Source of the DNA: Aquisalimonas sp007126095
Lineage (GTDB): Bacteria > Pseudomonadota > Gammaproteobacteria > Nitrococcales > Aquisalimonadaceae
DNA length: 64,000 nucleotides
Direction: 5' to 3'
Assembly (NCBI RefSeq): GCF_048323695.1
Contig: NZ_JBLWFT010000009.1
Span: forward strand, 1-64,000
Below, one piece after another: positions 46,140 through 54,741 of the stretch. Every line of letters starts with the position of its first letter. The first letter of the stretch is position 1. A model generated the notes under the pieces. The model was not told the DNA's origin. It saw nothing but the letters and a program-made list of their open reading frames with translations, and did no database searches. The position numbers were made by a program, and so were the translations under genes.

Positions 46140-46864
46140 TGAAAAAACTAATGCTAATGCTGACGCTCGTGTTGATGCCGCTGACGGCCTGGGGTGCCGT
46201 TGAAAGCAGAATGAGTGTCGACGTGGACCCCAACGACAAACCGTCACTGCAGCGCGGCGCCAAGTTGTTCGCCAACTACTGCATGGCCTGTCACGAGGCG
46301 TCGCTGATCCGCTACAATCGAATTGGTCAGGATCTCGGCATTGATGATGACTTGGTGGAGCAGTACCTCATCTTCAAGCCGGAGACGCAGATTCAGGAGC
46401 AGATGACCAACGCCATGTCCGAGAGCGACGCCGAGAACTGGTTCGGCGTGCCGGCGCCGGATCTGTCCCTGACTGCGCGCCGTCACGGTCCGGACTACAT
46501 CTACACGTTCCTGAACAGGTTCTACGTCGACGAGGGCACCATCACCGGTTTCAACAACACGGTGATCGGCGGTACGGCCATGCCCCATGTACTGGAGACG
46601 CTCCAGGGACGGCAGCACCCGGTGTACGAAGAACGGGATGGCGAGGACGTACTGGTTGGCTTCGAGGTCGAAGAAGGGACCGGCACCATGGATGAATCCG
46701 AGTACCGGCAGGCGACTCGGGATTTGACCAACTTCCTGGACTATGTCGCCGAGCCGATCAAGGCGGAGCGCCAGCGTCTCGGGGTCTGGGTCCTGCTGTT
46801 CTTCGGTGTATTCACGGTGCTGGCGTACTTCCTCAAGAAGGAATACTGGAAGGACGTCCATTGA
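46139..46864 (+). CDS. petC: Cytochrome c1 subunit of the bc1 complex
   Basis: Cytochrome c1 passes electrons from the Rieske protein to soluble cytochrome c. It has 241 residues. The signal peptide ends near AWGA (about 19). The heme c motif CMACH is at 48-52, with the axial Met probably in GTAMPHVL (near 144). A C-terminal transmembrane helix (about 214-232) anchors the periplasmic domain. It begins one base inside petB and is followed by a strong hairpin before sspA. Confidence 0.96.
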   Translation: MKKLMLMLTLVLMPLTAWGAVESRMSVDVDPNDKPSLQRGAKLFANYCMACHEASLIRYNRIGQDLGIDDDLVEQYLIFKPETQIQEQMTNAMSESDAENWFGVPAPDLSLTARRHGPDYIYTFLNRFYVDEGTITGFNNTVIGGTAMPHVLETLQGRQHPVYEERDGEDVLVGFEVEEGTGTMDESEYRQATRDLTNFLDYVAEPIKAERQRLGVWVLLFFGVFTVLAYFLKKEYWKDVH

Positions 46865-46870
46865 TCCGAA

Positions 46871-46897
46871 CGCCGCCGGGCATGTTGCCCGGCGGCG
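46871..46897 (+). terminator. Strong GC hairpin between petC and sspA
   Basis: A perfect 12-bp stem (46871-46882/46886-46897) with a 3-nt loop begins 6 bp after the petC stop. No U-tract follows, so it may act as a partial terminator or mRNA stabiliser. Confidence 0.5.
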
Positions 46898-46924
46898 CGC
46901 AGCAACAGCCCACGGGAGTGCCGA

Positions 46925-47548
46925 ATGGCCTCAGTGAACAAGCGTTCCGTAATGACTCTTTTCTCCGGGGCGACCTGCCCCTTCAGCCACCGGGTTCGCT
47001 TTGTTCTGGCCGAGAAAGGAATCCAGGCCGAGATCCATACCGTGGATGATAACGCCATCCCGGAGGATCTCATGGAACTTAATCCCTACGGGGGAGTGCC
47101 GACGCTGGTCGATCGGGACCTGTGCCTGTACGAGTCCAAGATCATCATCGAGTACCTCGACGAGCGGTTCCCGCATCCACCGCTGATGCCGGTGGATCCG
47201 GTGACGCGGGCGAAGGCGCGGCTGGTGCAGTACCGGATCGAGCGGGACTGGTACGGTCTGATGCAGCAGCTCGAATCGGGCACGGCCGAAGCGCCCGACC
47301 GAGTCGCGCAGGCGCTGCGTGAAGAGCTCACGGCTGCGGACGAACTTTTTGCTCAGGACGAGTGGTTCATGAGCGAAGAGCGCACTGTCATGGATGTGGC
47401 CCTGGCGCCGTTGCTCTGGCGTCTGCCCCGGTTGGGGGCCGACCCGGGCGACGCCGCCCCTGCGTTGCAGGCATACAGCGAGCGGTTGTTCGATCTCGAG
47501 GTTTTCAGGAACAGTCTGACCGAGGCCGAACGAACCATGCGTGGCTGA
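46925..47548 (+). CDS. sspA: Stringent starvation protein A
   Basis: SspA has a glutathione-transferase fold but lacks that activity. It binds RNA polymerase and alters transcription in stationary phase and acid stress. This copy has 207 residues. An N-terminal thioredoxin-like domain (FSGATCPFSHRVRFVLAEKG, about 13-32) is followed by a helical domain (about 95-200). The surface motif PHP expected in SspA is present (FPHPPL, about 82-87). It is immediately upstream of sspB, as in E. coli. Confidence 0.95.
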   Translation: MASVNKRSVMTLFSGATCPFSHRVRFVLAEKGIQAEIHTVDDNAIPEDLMELNPYGGVPTLVDRDLCLYESKIIIEYLDERFPHPPLMPVDPVTRAKARLVQYRIERDWYGLMQQLESGTAEAPDRVAQALREELTAADELFAQDEWFMSEERTVMDVALAPLLWRLPRLGADPGDAAPALQAYSERLFDLEVFRNSLTEAERTMRG

Positions 47549-47617
47549 CGGCGGTCGCGGCGGCCGCAACACGTGCACACGAACAATTCCGGGTTCGACC
47601 CGGGGAGTCTGATGGTG

Positions 47618-48034
47618 ATGGATGCCCCGATGACGCCAAGTCGTCCTTATCTGATCCGTGCCCTGTACGACTGGATCATTGACAATGATCTGACCCCTTA
47701 CCTGCTCGTGGACGCCACGCGGGACGGACTGCGTGCGCCCATGGAGTTTGCGGACAAGGGCAGGCTCGTACTGAACATCTCCGAACGCGCGGTGCGCGCC
47801 CTGGAGTTGGGCAACGAGCAGATCGCCTTCAGCGGCCGCTTCGGAGGTACGCCCCTGGATGTGGAGGTGCCGGTGCGTGCGGTGATGGCCATTTATGCCC
47901 GGGAGAACGGGCAGGGCATGCTGTTCAACGATACCGACGACGACCCGCCGCCTTCCGGTGACGGCGACGGCGAGCAGTCCACCGACAATCAGTCGCAGAC
48001 CTCGCGCCGGCCAAATCTGCGCGTCGTCAAGTAG
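47618..48034 (+). CDS. sspB: ClpXP protease specificity-enhancing factor SspB
   Basis: SspB tethers ssrA-tagged stalled proteins to the ClpXP protease. From the ATG at 47618 it has 138 residues. The folded domain starts SRPYLIRALYDW and includes LNISERAVRALELGNEQIAF and VPVRAVMAIYARENG. A flexible acidic linker (about 105-130) ends in RPNLRVVK, matching the ClpX-binding tail of E. coli SspB. GGGGAG lies 10 bp upstream. Longer starts at 47573 and 47612 are possible but less supported. Confidence 0.95.
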   Translation: MDAPMTPSRPYLIRALYDWIIDNDLTPYLLVDATRDGLRAPMEFADKGRLVLNISERAVRALELGNEQIAFSGRFGGTPLDVEVPVRAVMAIYARENGQGMLFNDTDDDPPPSGDGDGEQSTDNQSQTSRRPNLRVVK

Positions 48035-48041
48035 CCCGCAC

Positions 48042-48635
48042 TCAATCCACGTATTCGAAGGCCCGGACCACCTCACGCACGCCGGCGATCGCGCGGACCT
48101 CTTCCGTGATCGCGTCGGCCTCCTCCTGCGTGACGCGGCCCATTAGGTAGATGCGGCCGCGGTTCGTGAACAGGTAGACCCGATCCCGGTTCAGGTCCGC
48201 GGGCTCGTCCAGGGATGACAGGCGCGTGGATGCCCGGGCACTGATGAAGCGGTCCCGACTGCGGGCGAACACGGAGCTCATATCCGCGATGACCAGTTCG
48301 TTGTGGACGTGCCGCGCGCCGCTGTCCTCGCGCGCCAGGCGGGCCATCCGCTGACCGACCTCCCGTGAGGGCACTTCCCCGGTAAGCAGCGCAATGCCCT
48401 CGAATACCGTGACGCGTATATTCGACTCGTGCCGTAGCTCGTCGTCGCTGAGAATCTCGGCTTGAATCCGAGAACGGATGCGCTGGTCCGACAGGCGTTC
48501 CATGAACGAGCGACTGTCCAGAGCGGCTTCTGCCTCGGCGTCCCCGTTCTCACCCGTGCCCGCGCAGCCGGCCATGGCCGCACCTGCCCCGAGCAGCAGG
48601 GCGATGATGGCAGCGCGGGAACGCTGGCTGATCAT
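48042..48635 (-). CDS. dolP: BON-domain outer-membrane lipoprotein DolP (YraP)
   Basis: DolP is a lipoprotein that supports outer-membrane integrity and septal peptidoglycan hydrolysis in E. coli. It has 197 residues. The lipobox MAGC places the lipidated Cys at 24, after a hydrophobic segment (about 8-21). Two BON domains follow (about 50-115 and 125-195). It is the last gene of the lpoA-yraN-diaA-dolP run and converges on sspB with only 7 bp between. Confidence 0.9.
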   Translation of the reverse strand: MISQRSRAAIIALLLGAGAAMAGCAGTGENGDAEAEAALDSRSFMERLSDQRIRSRIQAEILSDDELRHESNIRVTVFEGIALLTGEVPSREVGQRMARLAREDSGARHVHNELVIADMSSVFARSRDRFISARASTRLSSLDEPADLNRDRVYLFTNRGRIYLMGRVTQEEADAITEEVRAIAGVREVVRAFEYVD

Positions 48636-48637
48636 GC

Positions 48638-49228
48638 CTAGTCGCTACCGAACAACGACCGGTCGATGAGATCGCACAGGCAGTGGATCACCAGCAGGTG
48701 GACCTCCTGGATGCGCGCAGTAACGTTGGAGGGAACCCGGATCTCCACGTCGGTCGCCTTGAGAAGGCCGGCGATGGGGCCGCCGTCCTTGCCGGAGAAG
48801 GCCACGACATGTACGCCGCGCTCGTGGGCCGCACGGATGGCCGCAACCACGTTCGGTGACTGGCCGCTGGTGCTGATGGCGAGCAGCACGTCGCCACTCT
48901 GCCCGAGAGCGCGGACCTGTTTCGCGAAGACTTCCTCGTAGGCCTCGTCGTTGGCGATGGACGTCAGCGTGGAGCTGTCCGTGGTCAGCGCCAGCGCAGG
49001 GAGCCCGGGGCGCTCCATCTCGAAACGGTTCAGCAGTTCCGAGGAAAAGTGCTGGGCGTCCGCGGCCGAGCCACCGTTGCCGCAGCTGAGAATCTTGCCG
49101 TCCCGGCTGAGGCACCGGACCATGAGCTCTCCCGCGTCGACGATGGCCTGCGCCAGGGCGTCCATAGCCATCTGCTTCGTGCGGATGCTGTCGTGAAAAT
49201 GCTGAATGATGCGGTCGTGGCTATCCAT
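48638..49228 (-). CDS. diaA: SIS-domain protein DiaA (phosphoheptose isomerase-like)
   Basis: This 196-residue SIS protein is equal in length to E. coli DiaA, which binds DnaA and stimulates initiation at oriC. It also resembles GmhA, which isomerises sedoheptulose-7-P in LPS heptose synthesis. GNGGSAADAQHFSSELLNRF (about 50-69) is shared by both. Gene order (lpoA-yraN-diaA-dolP) favours DiaA. It is possible that it also serves as GmhA if no other copy exists in the genome. Confidence 0.82.
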   Translation of the reverse strand: MDSHDRIIQHFHDSIRTKQMAMDALAQAIVDAGELMVRCLSRDGKILSCGNGGSAADAQHFSSELLNRFEMERPGLPALALTTDSSTLTSIANDEAYEEVFAKQVRALGQSGDVLLAISTSGQSPNVVAAIRAAHERGVHVVAFSGKDGGPIAGLLKATDVEIRVPSNVTARIQEVHLLVIHCLCDLIDRSLFGSD

Positions 49229-49294
49229 CGGGTATCTCTGTCTTGGGCCTGTTTGGCGGCGAATGTAGCACTGCCTGCGGCCTCCTGCATCCGC

Positions 49295-49648
49295 TCAGGT
49301 CGCGTCGAAGGCGTTGGCGACCCACTCCAGTGTTTCGCCGGTGATGGCGACCACGTCGAAGCGGCAGGGACGGTCCAGGCGGTGGCGCTGCAGGTAGGTG
49401 CTGGCCGCGTGGATCAGCCGTCGCTGCTTGGTTGCGCCAATGCTCTCCAGCGCACTGCCGTGGGCCGGGTCGCCGCGATAGCGCACCTCCACGAACACCA
49501 GGACGTCGCCGTCTTCCATGACCAGGTCGATCTCCCCGCGGCGGGCGCGGACGTTGCGGTCCAGCAGGCGCAGCCCCTGCGCTTCAAGGTGGCGACGGGC
49601 GGTGTCTTCGGCTGTCTGGCCGCTTTCCCTGCGGCTCGCTTCATTCAC
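49295..49648 (-). CDS. yraN: YraN (UPF0102) nuclease-fold protein
   Basis: This 117-residue protein of the UPF0102 family has a restriction-endonuclease-like fold. The core reads GEIDLVMEDGDVLVFVEVRYR (about 38-58), which supplies the Asp and Glu-x-Lys/Arg residues of the PD-(D/E)xK site; note VEVR in place of VEVK. Its cellular role is unknown. It overlaps lpoA by 4 bp. Confidence 0.9.
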   Translation of the reverse strand: MNEASRRESGQTAEDTARRHLEAQGLRLLDRNVRARRGEIDLVMEDGDVLVFVEVRYRGDPAHGSALESIGATKQRRLIHAASTYLQRHRLDRPCRFDVVAITGETLEWVANAFDAT

Positions 49649-51630
49649 TCGTTGAAATCCGTCTCGTCCAGCCCGTTACGGGCATCGATACCATCCGCCT
49701 CGGCGGGGGCGCCGGCGCCGTTGGCGTCGTCGCCCGCGGTGTCCAGCCCAGGCAGTCGTGGTGTGTCGTCCTCCAGCTGCAGCCGCTCCACGCGGCCCCG
49801 GTGGAAGCGCGCCGGCATGACTTCCCGGTGGACTTCCCCGGCATCGCTGATCCGCAGCAGACCGGTCGCACCCTCCAGTCGCTCCCCGTCGTTGGCGCGC
49901 ATGGTGGCCAGGTACGGGATCAGGCGGTAGGCGTCGGTTCCCAGGGCATACAGGGGGGCATGCTGCTGCACGCGGTCATCCCACGCAGTTGCCAGTGAGG
50001 TGCGGGTCGGGGGCAATCGGTCGCCCTCGCCGAGCATCCACGGCATGTCGAAGAAGACCACGCCGGCCATGTCCCGGTCCGACGCCACGTCGTCTCGTCC
50101 GTCCCAGGCGTGGGACGTAGCCATCACCGGCAGGTCCAGGGCGTGATGGAACCGGAGCTGCGGCCGGATCAGCCGCGCCTGGCGGGGAAACGCGCCCATG
50201 AATATGACGTCCACGTCCATGCGCCGCCGCGGCTCGAACTCCACCGAGCGGCCAATGGTGCTCTGCAGGCGCCGCTGGCGCTGGCCGCTCTCGTCCAGTG
50301 CGAGCATGCGGCGAATGGGGAGCGAGAAGTCCGTGCGGTCGCTCTCGTAGCGTTCGTGGGCGAGCACGGTGCCGCCGTTGTCCTCGTACTCCTCGGTGAA
50401 TGCGGCGGCGACACGGCGCCCCCAGTCGTTGGAGGGCACCAGCATCACGGCGTGGCGCTGCCCGCCTGCCAGAGCATGCCGGGCCGCCTGGCGCGCCTCG
50501 TGCTCCGGTAACAGGCCGAAGCGGAAGAGGTTTCCGGGGACATCGTCGCGACCCCCGGCGCTGTTCAGCGCCAGCATGGGTACCGGGAGCGAACGGGTCT
50601 CGGCAAACACCGAGACTGCCGGGCGGGTCAGCGGCCCGATGACCAGGTCGGAGCCGCCCTGGACGGCATTCATGTAGGCGGCCCAGGGGTCGTCACCGTC
50701 GTCGCCAATGTCGTGGATGCGCACGTCCGGGCCGTCGTCGCCCTGCTGGAGGCGTGCGGCGAGGAAGCCATCTCTCACTGCGCGGCCGGAGTCGGCGAGG
50801 GATCCGGACAGCGGCAGCAAAAGGTCGACCCGCTCGGGGCGCAGCACTTCCTCCCGGTAGCGGGCCATGATGTTGTCGGCAATGGTTTCCGCAGCTGGAT
50901 GATCCGGGAATCGCTCGCGCCAGAGTTCCACCGACTCCTCCATGCGGGGCGGGTCCAGCCGGTAGTTGCGGACCAGGAACGTGAGCTCCAGCCAGCCGCC
51001 ATAGATATCCGGAGCCGGCGGCATGATCTCGCGCAGGCGGCTCATGGGGACTTCAGAAAGCGTGTCCTGCAGCCGCTGGCGATTGCGGTCGAGCCGGTCT
51101 CCGTCGGGCAGGAGTGCTTCCAGCCCGGCGCGGGTCTCGGCGCTGTCGAGCAGCCGTCCCAGTCGGTACTGGGCGTCGGCCCTGACTTCAACCAGGTCCG
51201 CCGCACGCCCGGTCTCGCTGGGCAGTCGCTCGGCGACCAGTTCGAGGCTGCGTTCGTAATCGCCATCGGCAAGGGCGGCCCGTGCGAGGACGACGTTACG
51301 GAAGTCGGTGACCGCGTCAGGGGTCTCTTCCGTGATCGGCACGTCGGCGGCCATTCGCTCCCCGCGCCCCGGCTCCCCGGAATCCACCAGGGCAGCGGCG
51401 GCCATCAGCGTGTACTCTTCCCGCAGCGGGGACTCCTCCGCTTCCGCCGCCTCCAGGAACGAGGCCACGGCGGTGTCGAAGTCGCCGCGGGACAGGGCGT
51501 CCTCCGCGGTCTCCACGGCCGGGTGGCGGTCCGGTTCGTCAGGCCGGGGGGCGCAGGCCGTCAGTATCGCCAGCAGCAGGATCATGGCGACGCGGGCGGT
51601 CCACCGCGGAAACTGGTCGTGCATCTGCAT
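49645..51630 (-). CDS. lpoA: Penicillin-binding protein activator LpoA
   Basis: LpoA is an outer-membrane lipoprotein that reaches through the periplasm to activate PBP1a. From the ATG at 51630 it has 661 residues (E. coli 678). The signal ends in the lipobox LTAC, lipidated Cys26. The N-terminal half is helical with TPR-like repeats (about 45-270). The C-terminal half has a periplasmic-binding-protein fold (about 280-625) with the conserved VDLLLPLSG start. The C-terminal tail is acidic and low complexity. It is divergent from rsmI. Confidence 0.9.
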   Translation of the reverse strand: MQMHDQFPRWTARVAMILLLAILTACAPRPDEPDRHPAVETAEDALSRGDFDTAVASFLEAAEAEESPLREEYTLMAAAALVDSGEPGRGERMAADVPITEETPDAVTDFRNVVLARAALADGDYERSLELVAERLPSETGRAADLVEVRADAQYRLGRLLDSAETRAGLEALLPDGDRLDRNRQRLQDTLSEVPMSRLREIMPPAPDIYGGWLELTFLVRNYRLDPPRMEESVELWRERFPDHPAAETIADNIMARYREEVLRPERVDLLLPLSGSLADSGRAVRDGFLAARLQQGDDGPDVRIHDIGDDGDDPWAAYMNAVQGGSDLVIGPLTRPAVSVFAETRSLPVPMLALNSAGGRDDVPGNLFRFGLLPEHEARQAARHALAGGQRHAVMLVPSNDWGRRVAAAFTEEYEDNGGTVLAHERYESDRTDFSLPIRRMLALDESGQRQRRLQSTIGRSVEFEPRRRMDVDVIFMGAFPRQARLIRPQLRFHHALDLPVMATSHAWDGRDDVASDRDMAGVVFFDMPWMLGEGDRLPPTRTSLATAWDDRVQQHAPLYALGTDAYRLIPYLATMRANDGERLEGATGLLRISDAGEVHREVMPARFHRGRVERLQLEDDTPRLPGLDTAGDDANGAGAPAEADGIDARNGLDETDFNE

Positions 51631-51731
51631 GGATGATCCGTCACTATCGGGTGGAAAATCGGGGTTGGCGGTCCGTGCCGGAGTCGCCACGATCGCAGTC
51701 TCAACCCTGCCGCGCATGCGGCCACAAGCTG

Positions 51732-51760
51732 TTGTACTGCAGGGTCTTCGAGTCTATCAG
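51732..51760 (+). promoter_or_regulatory. Possible promoter for rsmI
   Basis: TTGTAC (51732-51737) and TATCAG (51755-51760) are separated by 17 bp and lie 20 bp before the rsmI GTG. Matches to consensus are moderate. The 150-bp lpoA-rsmI gap shows nothing else. Confidence 0.35.
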
Positions 51761-51780
51761 CAACGCTGACAGGGGGGAAC

Positions 51781-52623
51781 GTGTCGCCGCAACCGGGCAC
51801 CTTGTACGTCGTCGCCACGCCCATGGGGAATCTGCAGGACATGACGCCCCGTGCCGTCGAGGTCCTCGGGCAGGTGGATCTGGTGGCCGCGGAGGACACA
51901 CGCCACAGTGGGCGCCTGCTGGCCCACTTCGGGGTGCGCGCGCGGCTGCTCAGCCTGCACGAGCACAACGAGGACGAGCGCGTCGACGCACTGATGACCC
52001 GGCTGCAGTCGGGTGAGTGCATCGCGCTGATCAGCGACGCCGGCACGCCGCTGATCAGCGACCCGGGCTTCCGCGTTGTACGTGCCGCTCACCGGGTTGG
52101 CATCCGGGTCGTGCCCATTCCAGGGGTCTCCAGCCCCGTTGCCGCTCTGTCGGTCTCCGGTTTGCCCACCGACCGGTTTTGCTTCGAGGGGTTTCTGCCG
52201 GGCCGCTCAGGGCCGCGCCGCCGTGCACTGGAGGGGTTGCGGGAGGAACCGCGCACGCTCGTGCTGCTGGAGTCGTCGCACCGGATCGAGGCTGCACTGC
52301 AGGATATGGTGGACGTATTCGGTCCGGCGCGTCAGGCGGTGGTCGCTCGGGAGCTGACCAAGACATTCGAGACTGTGCGCTCATTGCCGCTCGGCGAGCT
52401 GCTCGCGTGGTTGCAGGCGGACAGCAATCAGCGGCGAGGTGAGTTCGTCCTGGTGATTGAGGGGGCGCCGGCAGTGGACGCCGACCAGGCCGAGCAGGAC
52501 CGTGTCCTGGCGTTGTTGTTGGCGGAGCTTCCTGTCAAGAAGGCGGCCGCGGTCGCCGCTTCCATTCTCGGGGCCCCCCGCAACGCCCTGTACCAGCGCG
52601 CGCTGGCCCTGCGCGAACACTGA
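51781..52623 (+). CDS. rsmI: 16S rRNA 2'-O-methyltransferase RsmI
   Basis: RsmI methylates the 2'-OH of C1402 in 16S rRNA. It has 280 residues and starts with GTG behind a GGGGGG site. VATPMGNLQDMTPRAVEVL (about 11-29) and AEDTRHSG are the N-terminal blocks. SDAGTPLISDPGF (about 87-99) is the AdoMet-binding signature. rnpB follows 30 bp later, as in pseudomonads. Confidence 0.96.
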   Translation: MSPQPGTLYVVATPMGNLQDMTPRAVEVLGQVDLVAAEDTRHSGRLLAHFGVRARLLSLHEHNEDERVDALMTRLQSGECIALISDAGTPLISDPGFRVVRAAHRVGIRVVPIPGVSSPVAALSVSGLPTDRFCFEGFLPGRSGPRRRALEGLREEPRTLVLLESSHRIEAALQDMVDVFGPARQAVVARELTKTFETVRSLPLGELLAWLQADSNQRRGEFVLVIEGAPAVDADQAEQDRVLALLLAELPVKKAAAVAASILGAPRNALYQRALALREH

Positions 52624-52651
52624 CCCGCAGCGGGCGTGGTACCATCAACGG

Positions 52652-53010
52652 TGGAGTTGGCCAGACAGTCGCTGCCAGCCGACGGCTGGTGGAGGAAAGT
52701 CCGGGCTCCACAGGGCAGGGTGCCAGGTAACGCCTGGGAGGCGCGAGCCTACGGAAAGTGCAGCAGAGAGCAGACCGCCGATGGCCCTTCGCGGGCACAG
52801 GCAAGGGTGAAACGGTGCGGTAAGAGCGCACCGCACGCGTGGTAACACGTCGTGGCACGGTAAACCCCACCCGGAGCAAGACCAAATAGGGGGGCGATGG
52901 TGTGGCCCGCACCGCTCCCGGGTAGGTCGCTTGAGGCGCGCGGTGACGCGCGTCCCAGAGGAATGACTGTCCACCGACAGAACCCGGCTTATCGGCCGAC
53001 TCCGTTCCCA
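52652..53010 (+). ncRNA. rnpB: RNase P RNA (type A)
   Basis: This RNA is the catalytic subunit of RNase P, which trims tRNA 5' leaders. Diagnostic conserved stretches are present in order. GAGGAAAGTCCGGGCTCC lies near 52693, CAGGGTGCCAGGTAACGCC near 52718 and AGAGCAGACCGCCGATGG near 52769. GGTGAAACGGTGCGGTAAGA, TGGTAACACGTCGTGGCACG and the AGAGGAATGACTGTCC box follow. The closing P1 helix pairs GGAGTTGGCC (52653) with GGCCGACTCC (52994). The exact 3' end is approximate. Confidence 0.97.
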
Positions 53011-53015
53011 TTCCC

Positions 53016-53060
53016 GCGCCCCGTACCCGCCGATCCGGCGGGTACGGGGCGCTTTCGTTT
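53016..53060 (+). terminator. Strong intrinsic terminator of rnpB
   Basis: A perfect 17-bp stem (53016-53032/53036-53052) with a 3-nt loop is followed by TTTCGTTT. It lies just past the RNase P RNA and insulates it from the dcw cluster. Confidence 0.92.
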
Positions 53061-53246
53061 CACCCCTTCCTTCTGTAATTCCTGCGTTTGTCGCCAGTTA
53101 ATGCCGCTTCCTTTTAGCCCTTCTCTTCAGAATCGGGTAACACGCTGATTTTCTGATTGTTCCTTCCTGTGCCAAATCGTCGTTCAGCGGCGACACGGCG
53201 TGTTTCTTAAGTCATTGTCATACAAGAAAGAATCACCTGCTTTAGC

Positions 53247-53276
53247 TTGACACGTGGGAGACGCGCTCCCTATAGT
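53247..53276 (+). promoter_or_regulatory. Sigma70 promoter of the dcw cluster (Pmra-like)
   Basis: A perfect TTGACA (53247-53252) and TATAGT (53271-53276) are separated by 18 bp, 58 bp before the mraZ start. The upstream 53061-53246 stretch is clearly more AT-rich than the surrounding genes. Confidence 0.8.
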
Positions 53277-53285
53277 GTGGCGAAG

Positions 53286-53320
53286 TGGGATGAAGTGGCA
53301 CAAAATGGATCAAAAGGGGG
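53286..53320 (+). promoter_or_regulatory. MraZ operator: tandem TGGNN repeats
   Basis: TGGGA, TGGCA and TGGAT occur at exactly 10-bp intervals (53286, 53296, 53306), each followed by a 5-bp spacer, and a fourth degenerate GGGGG is at 53316. This matches the known MraZ binding site (TGGGN repeats 5 bp apart). It lies just downstream of the start site and implies autorepression. Confidence 0.8.
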
Positions 53321-53333
53321 TCTCGGGGATAAC

Positions 53334-53792
53334 GTGTTTCGGGTTCGGGGGGTTTCCAATCTCAATCTCGATACGAAGGGGCGCATGAGCTTTCCCAGTC
53401 GTTTCCGCGACAGGCTCATGAGCTTCTGCGAGGGCGAGGTCGTGGTAACGGCGGATCCCGAGCGTTGTCTGCTGGTCTACCCGCTGCCCGAATGGGAAGA
53501 GGTTGAGAACAAGCTCATGGCCTTGCCCACCCAGAACGCGCATGCGCGTTCCTTGCAGCGGCTCTACCTCGGCTACGCCACCGAGGCCCAGCTAGATGGC
53601 AGTGGACGCATTCTGTTGCCGCCCCCGCTGCGGGAGTTTGCCGGGCTGGATAAACACGTGGTCCTGGTCGGCCAGGGCAAGCGCTTCGAGCTATGGGACG
53701 AGAACGCCTGGAATGAACAGTTCGACAAATGGCTGTCGGCAGCTGCGGACAAGGAGGGGATGCCGGAAGAGCTCCAGCAGCTCTCTCTGTGA
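53334..53792 (+). CDS. mraZ: Transcriptional regulator MraZ
   Basis: MraZ represses its own operon and is the first gene of the dcw cluster. From the GTG at 53334 it has 152 residues, exactly as E. coli. It has two AbrB-like (SpoVT) repeats, starting NLDTKGRMSFPSRFRD (about 9-24) and QLDGSGRILLPPPLR (about 83-97). The motif LVYPLPEWEEVE is conserved. Longer frames would read through its own operator and are rejected. rsmH follows after 13 bp. Confidence 0.97.
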   Translation: MFRVRGVSNLNLDTKGRMSFPSRFRDRLMSFCEGEVVVTADPERCLLVYPLPEWEEVENKLMALPTQNAHARSLQRLYLGYATEAQLDGSGRILLPPPLREFAGLDKHVVLVGQGKRFELWDENAWNEQFDKWLSAAADKEGMPEELQQLSL

Positions 53793-53805
53793 TCCGCGCT
53801 GAGCC

Positions 53806-54741
53806 ATGACTGCTGAACACGAACATCGGCCGGTGCTGCTGGCCGAAGCAGTGGAGGCGCTCAACGTGCGGCAGAGCGGTCTGTATGTCGACGGAACCTT
53901 TGGTCGGGGCGGTCACGCCGCCGCCGTGCTCGAGCGTCTCGGTCCCGACGGTCGGCTCTGGGCGCTGGACCGCGATCCGGAGGCGGTCGCCGCCGCTCGT
54001 GCCCGTTTTGGCGACGATGCCCGCCTCAGTGTTCATCATGGCCGGTTTGCCGAAATGGCGACTGTACTTGACCGTCATGGGGTCGCGACGGTGGACGGCA
54101 TTCTGCTGGATCTCGGCGTCTCGTCACCGCAGCTGGACGACCCGGAGCGGGGTTTCAGTTTTCTGCATGATGGCCCGCTGGACATGCGCATGGATACCAG
54201 TCGCGGGCCTACCGCCCGAGACTGGCTGGCGTCGGTGGAGGAGCGGGAACTGGTCCGGGTACTCCGCGTGTACGGCGAGGAGCGCTTCGCAAAACGGATC
54301 GCGCGCGCGGTTGTCCGGGCGCGAGAGGCGGGGGAGTTGCCGGAGACAACAGCCGGGTTCGCGGCGCTGGTGAGCACGGCCGTGCCCTACCCGGATCGCC
54401 ACAAGCATCCGGCGACACGGACATTTCAGGCGGTGCGGATTGCCGTCAACGGTGAGCTGGACGACCTGGAGGCGCTGCTCGATACCGTGTGTGATCGCCT
54501 CGCCCCCGGCGGGCGACTGGTGGTGATCAGCTTTCATTCGCTGGAGGACCGGATCGTCAAGCGCTTCATCCGCGGCGCCGGCGAGCAGCGGGATCTGCCG
54601 CCAGAGATCCCGGTGGTGCCCGAGGGGCTGAAGGCGCGCCTCAAGCCGGTCGGCAAAATGGTGCGTGCCTCCGAGGACGAGACGCGCACAAACCCGCGGG
54701 CGCGAAGCGCTGTCATGCGCATCGCGGAGCGGTTGCCGTGA
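53806..54741 (+). CDS. rsmH: 16S rRNA N4-methylcytidine-1402 methyltransferase RsmH
   Basis: RsmH methylates N4 of C1402 in 16S rRNA, the same base RsmI modifies on its ribose. It has 311 residues. DGTFGRGGHAAAVLERL (about 25-41) is the AdoMet motif I. ILLDLGVSSPQLD holds the catalytic region, and VVISFHSLEDRIVK is the conserved C-terminal block. It overlaps ftsL by 4 bp. Confidence 0.97.
   Translation: MTAEHEHRPVLLAEAVEALNVRQSGLYVDGTFGRGGHAAAVLERLGPDGRLWALDRDPEAVAAARARFGDDARLSVHHGRFAEMATVLDRHGVATVDGILLDLGVSSPQLDDPERGFSFLHDGPLDMRMDTSRGPTARDWLASVEERELVRVLRVYGEERFAKRIARAVVRAREAGELPETTAGFAALVSTAVPYPDRHKHPATRTFQAVRIAVNGELDDLEALLDTVCDRLAPGGRLVVISFHSLEDRIVKRFIRGAGEQRDLPPEIPVVPEGLKARLKPVGKMVRASEDETRTNPRARSAVMRIAERLP

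Noticed and set aside
53247..53333. Longer mraZ start at 53247
   Set aside because: This begins inside the -35 box and crosses the operator; the GTG at 53334 gives exactly the known MraZ N-terminus and length.
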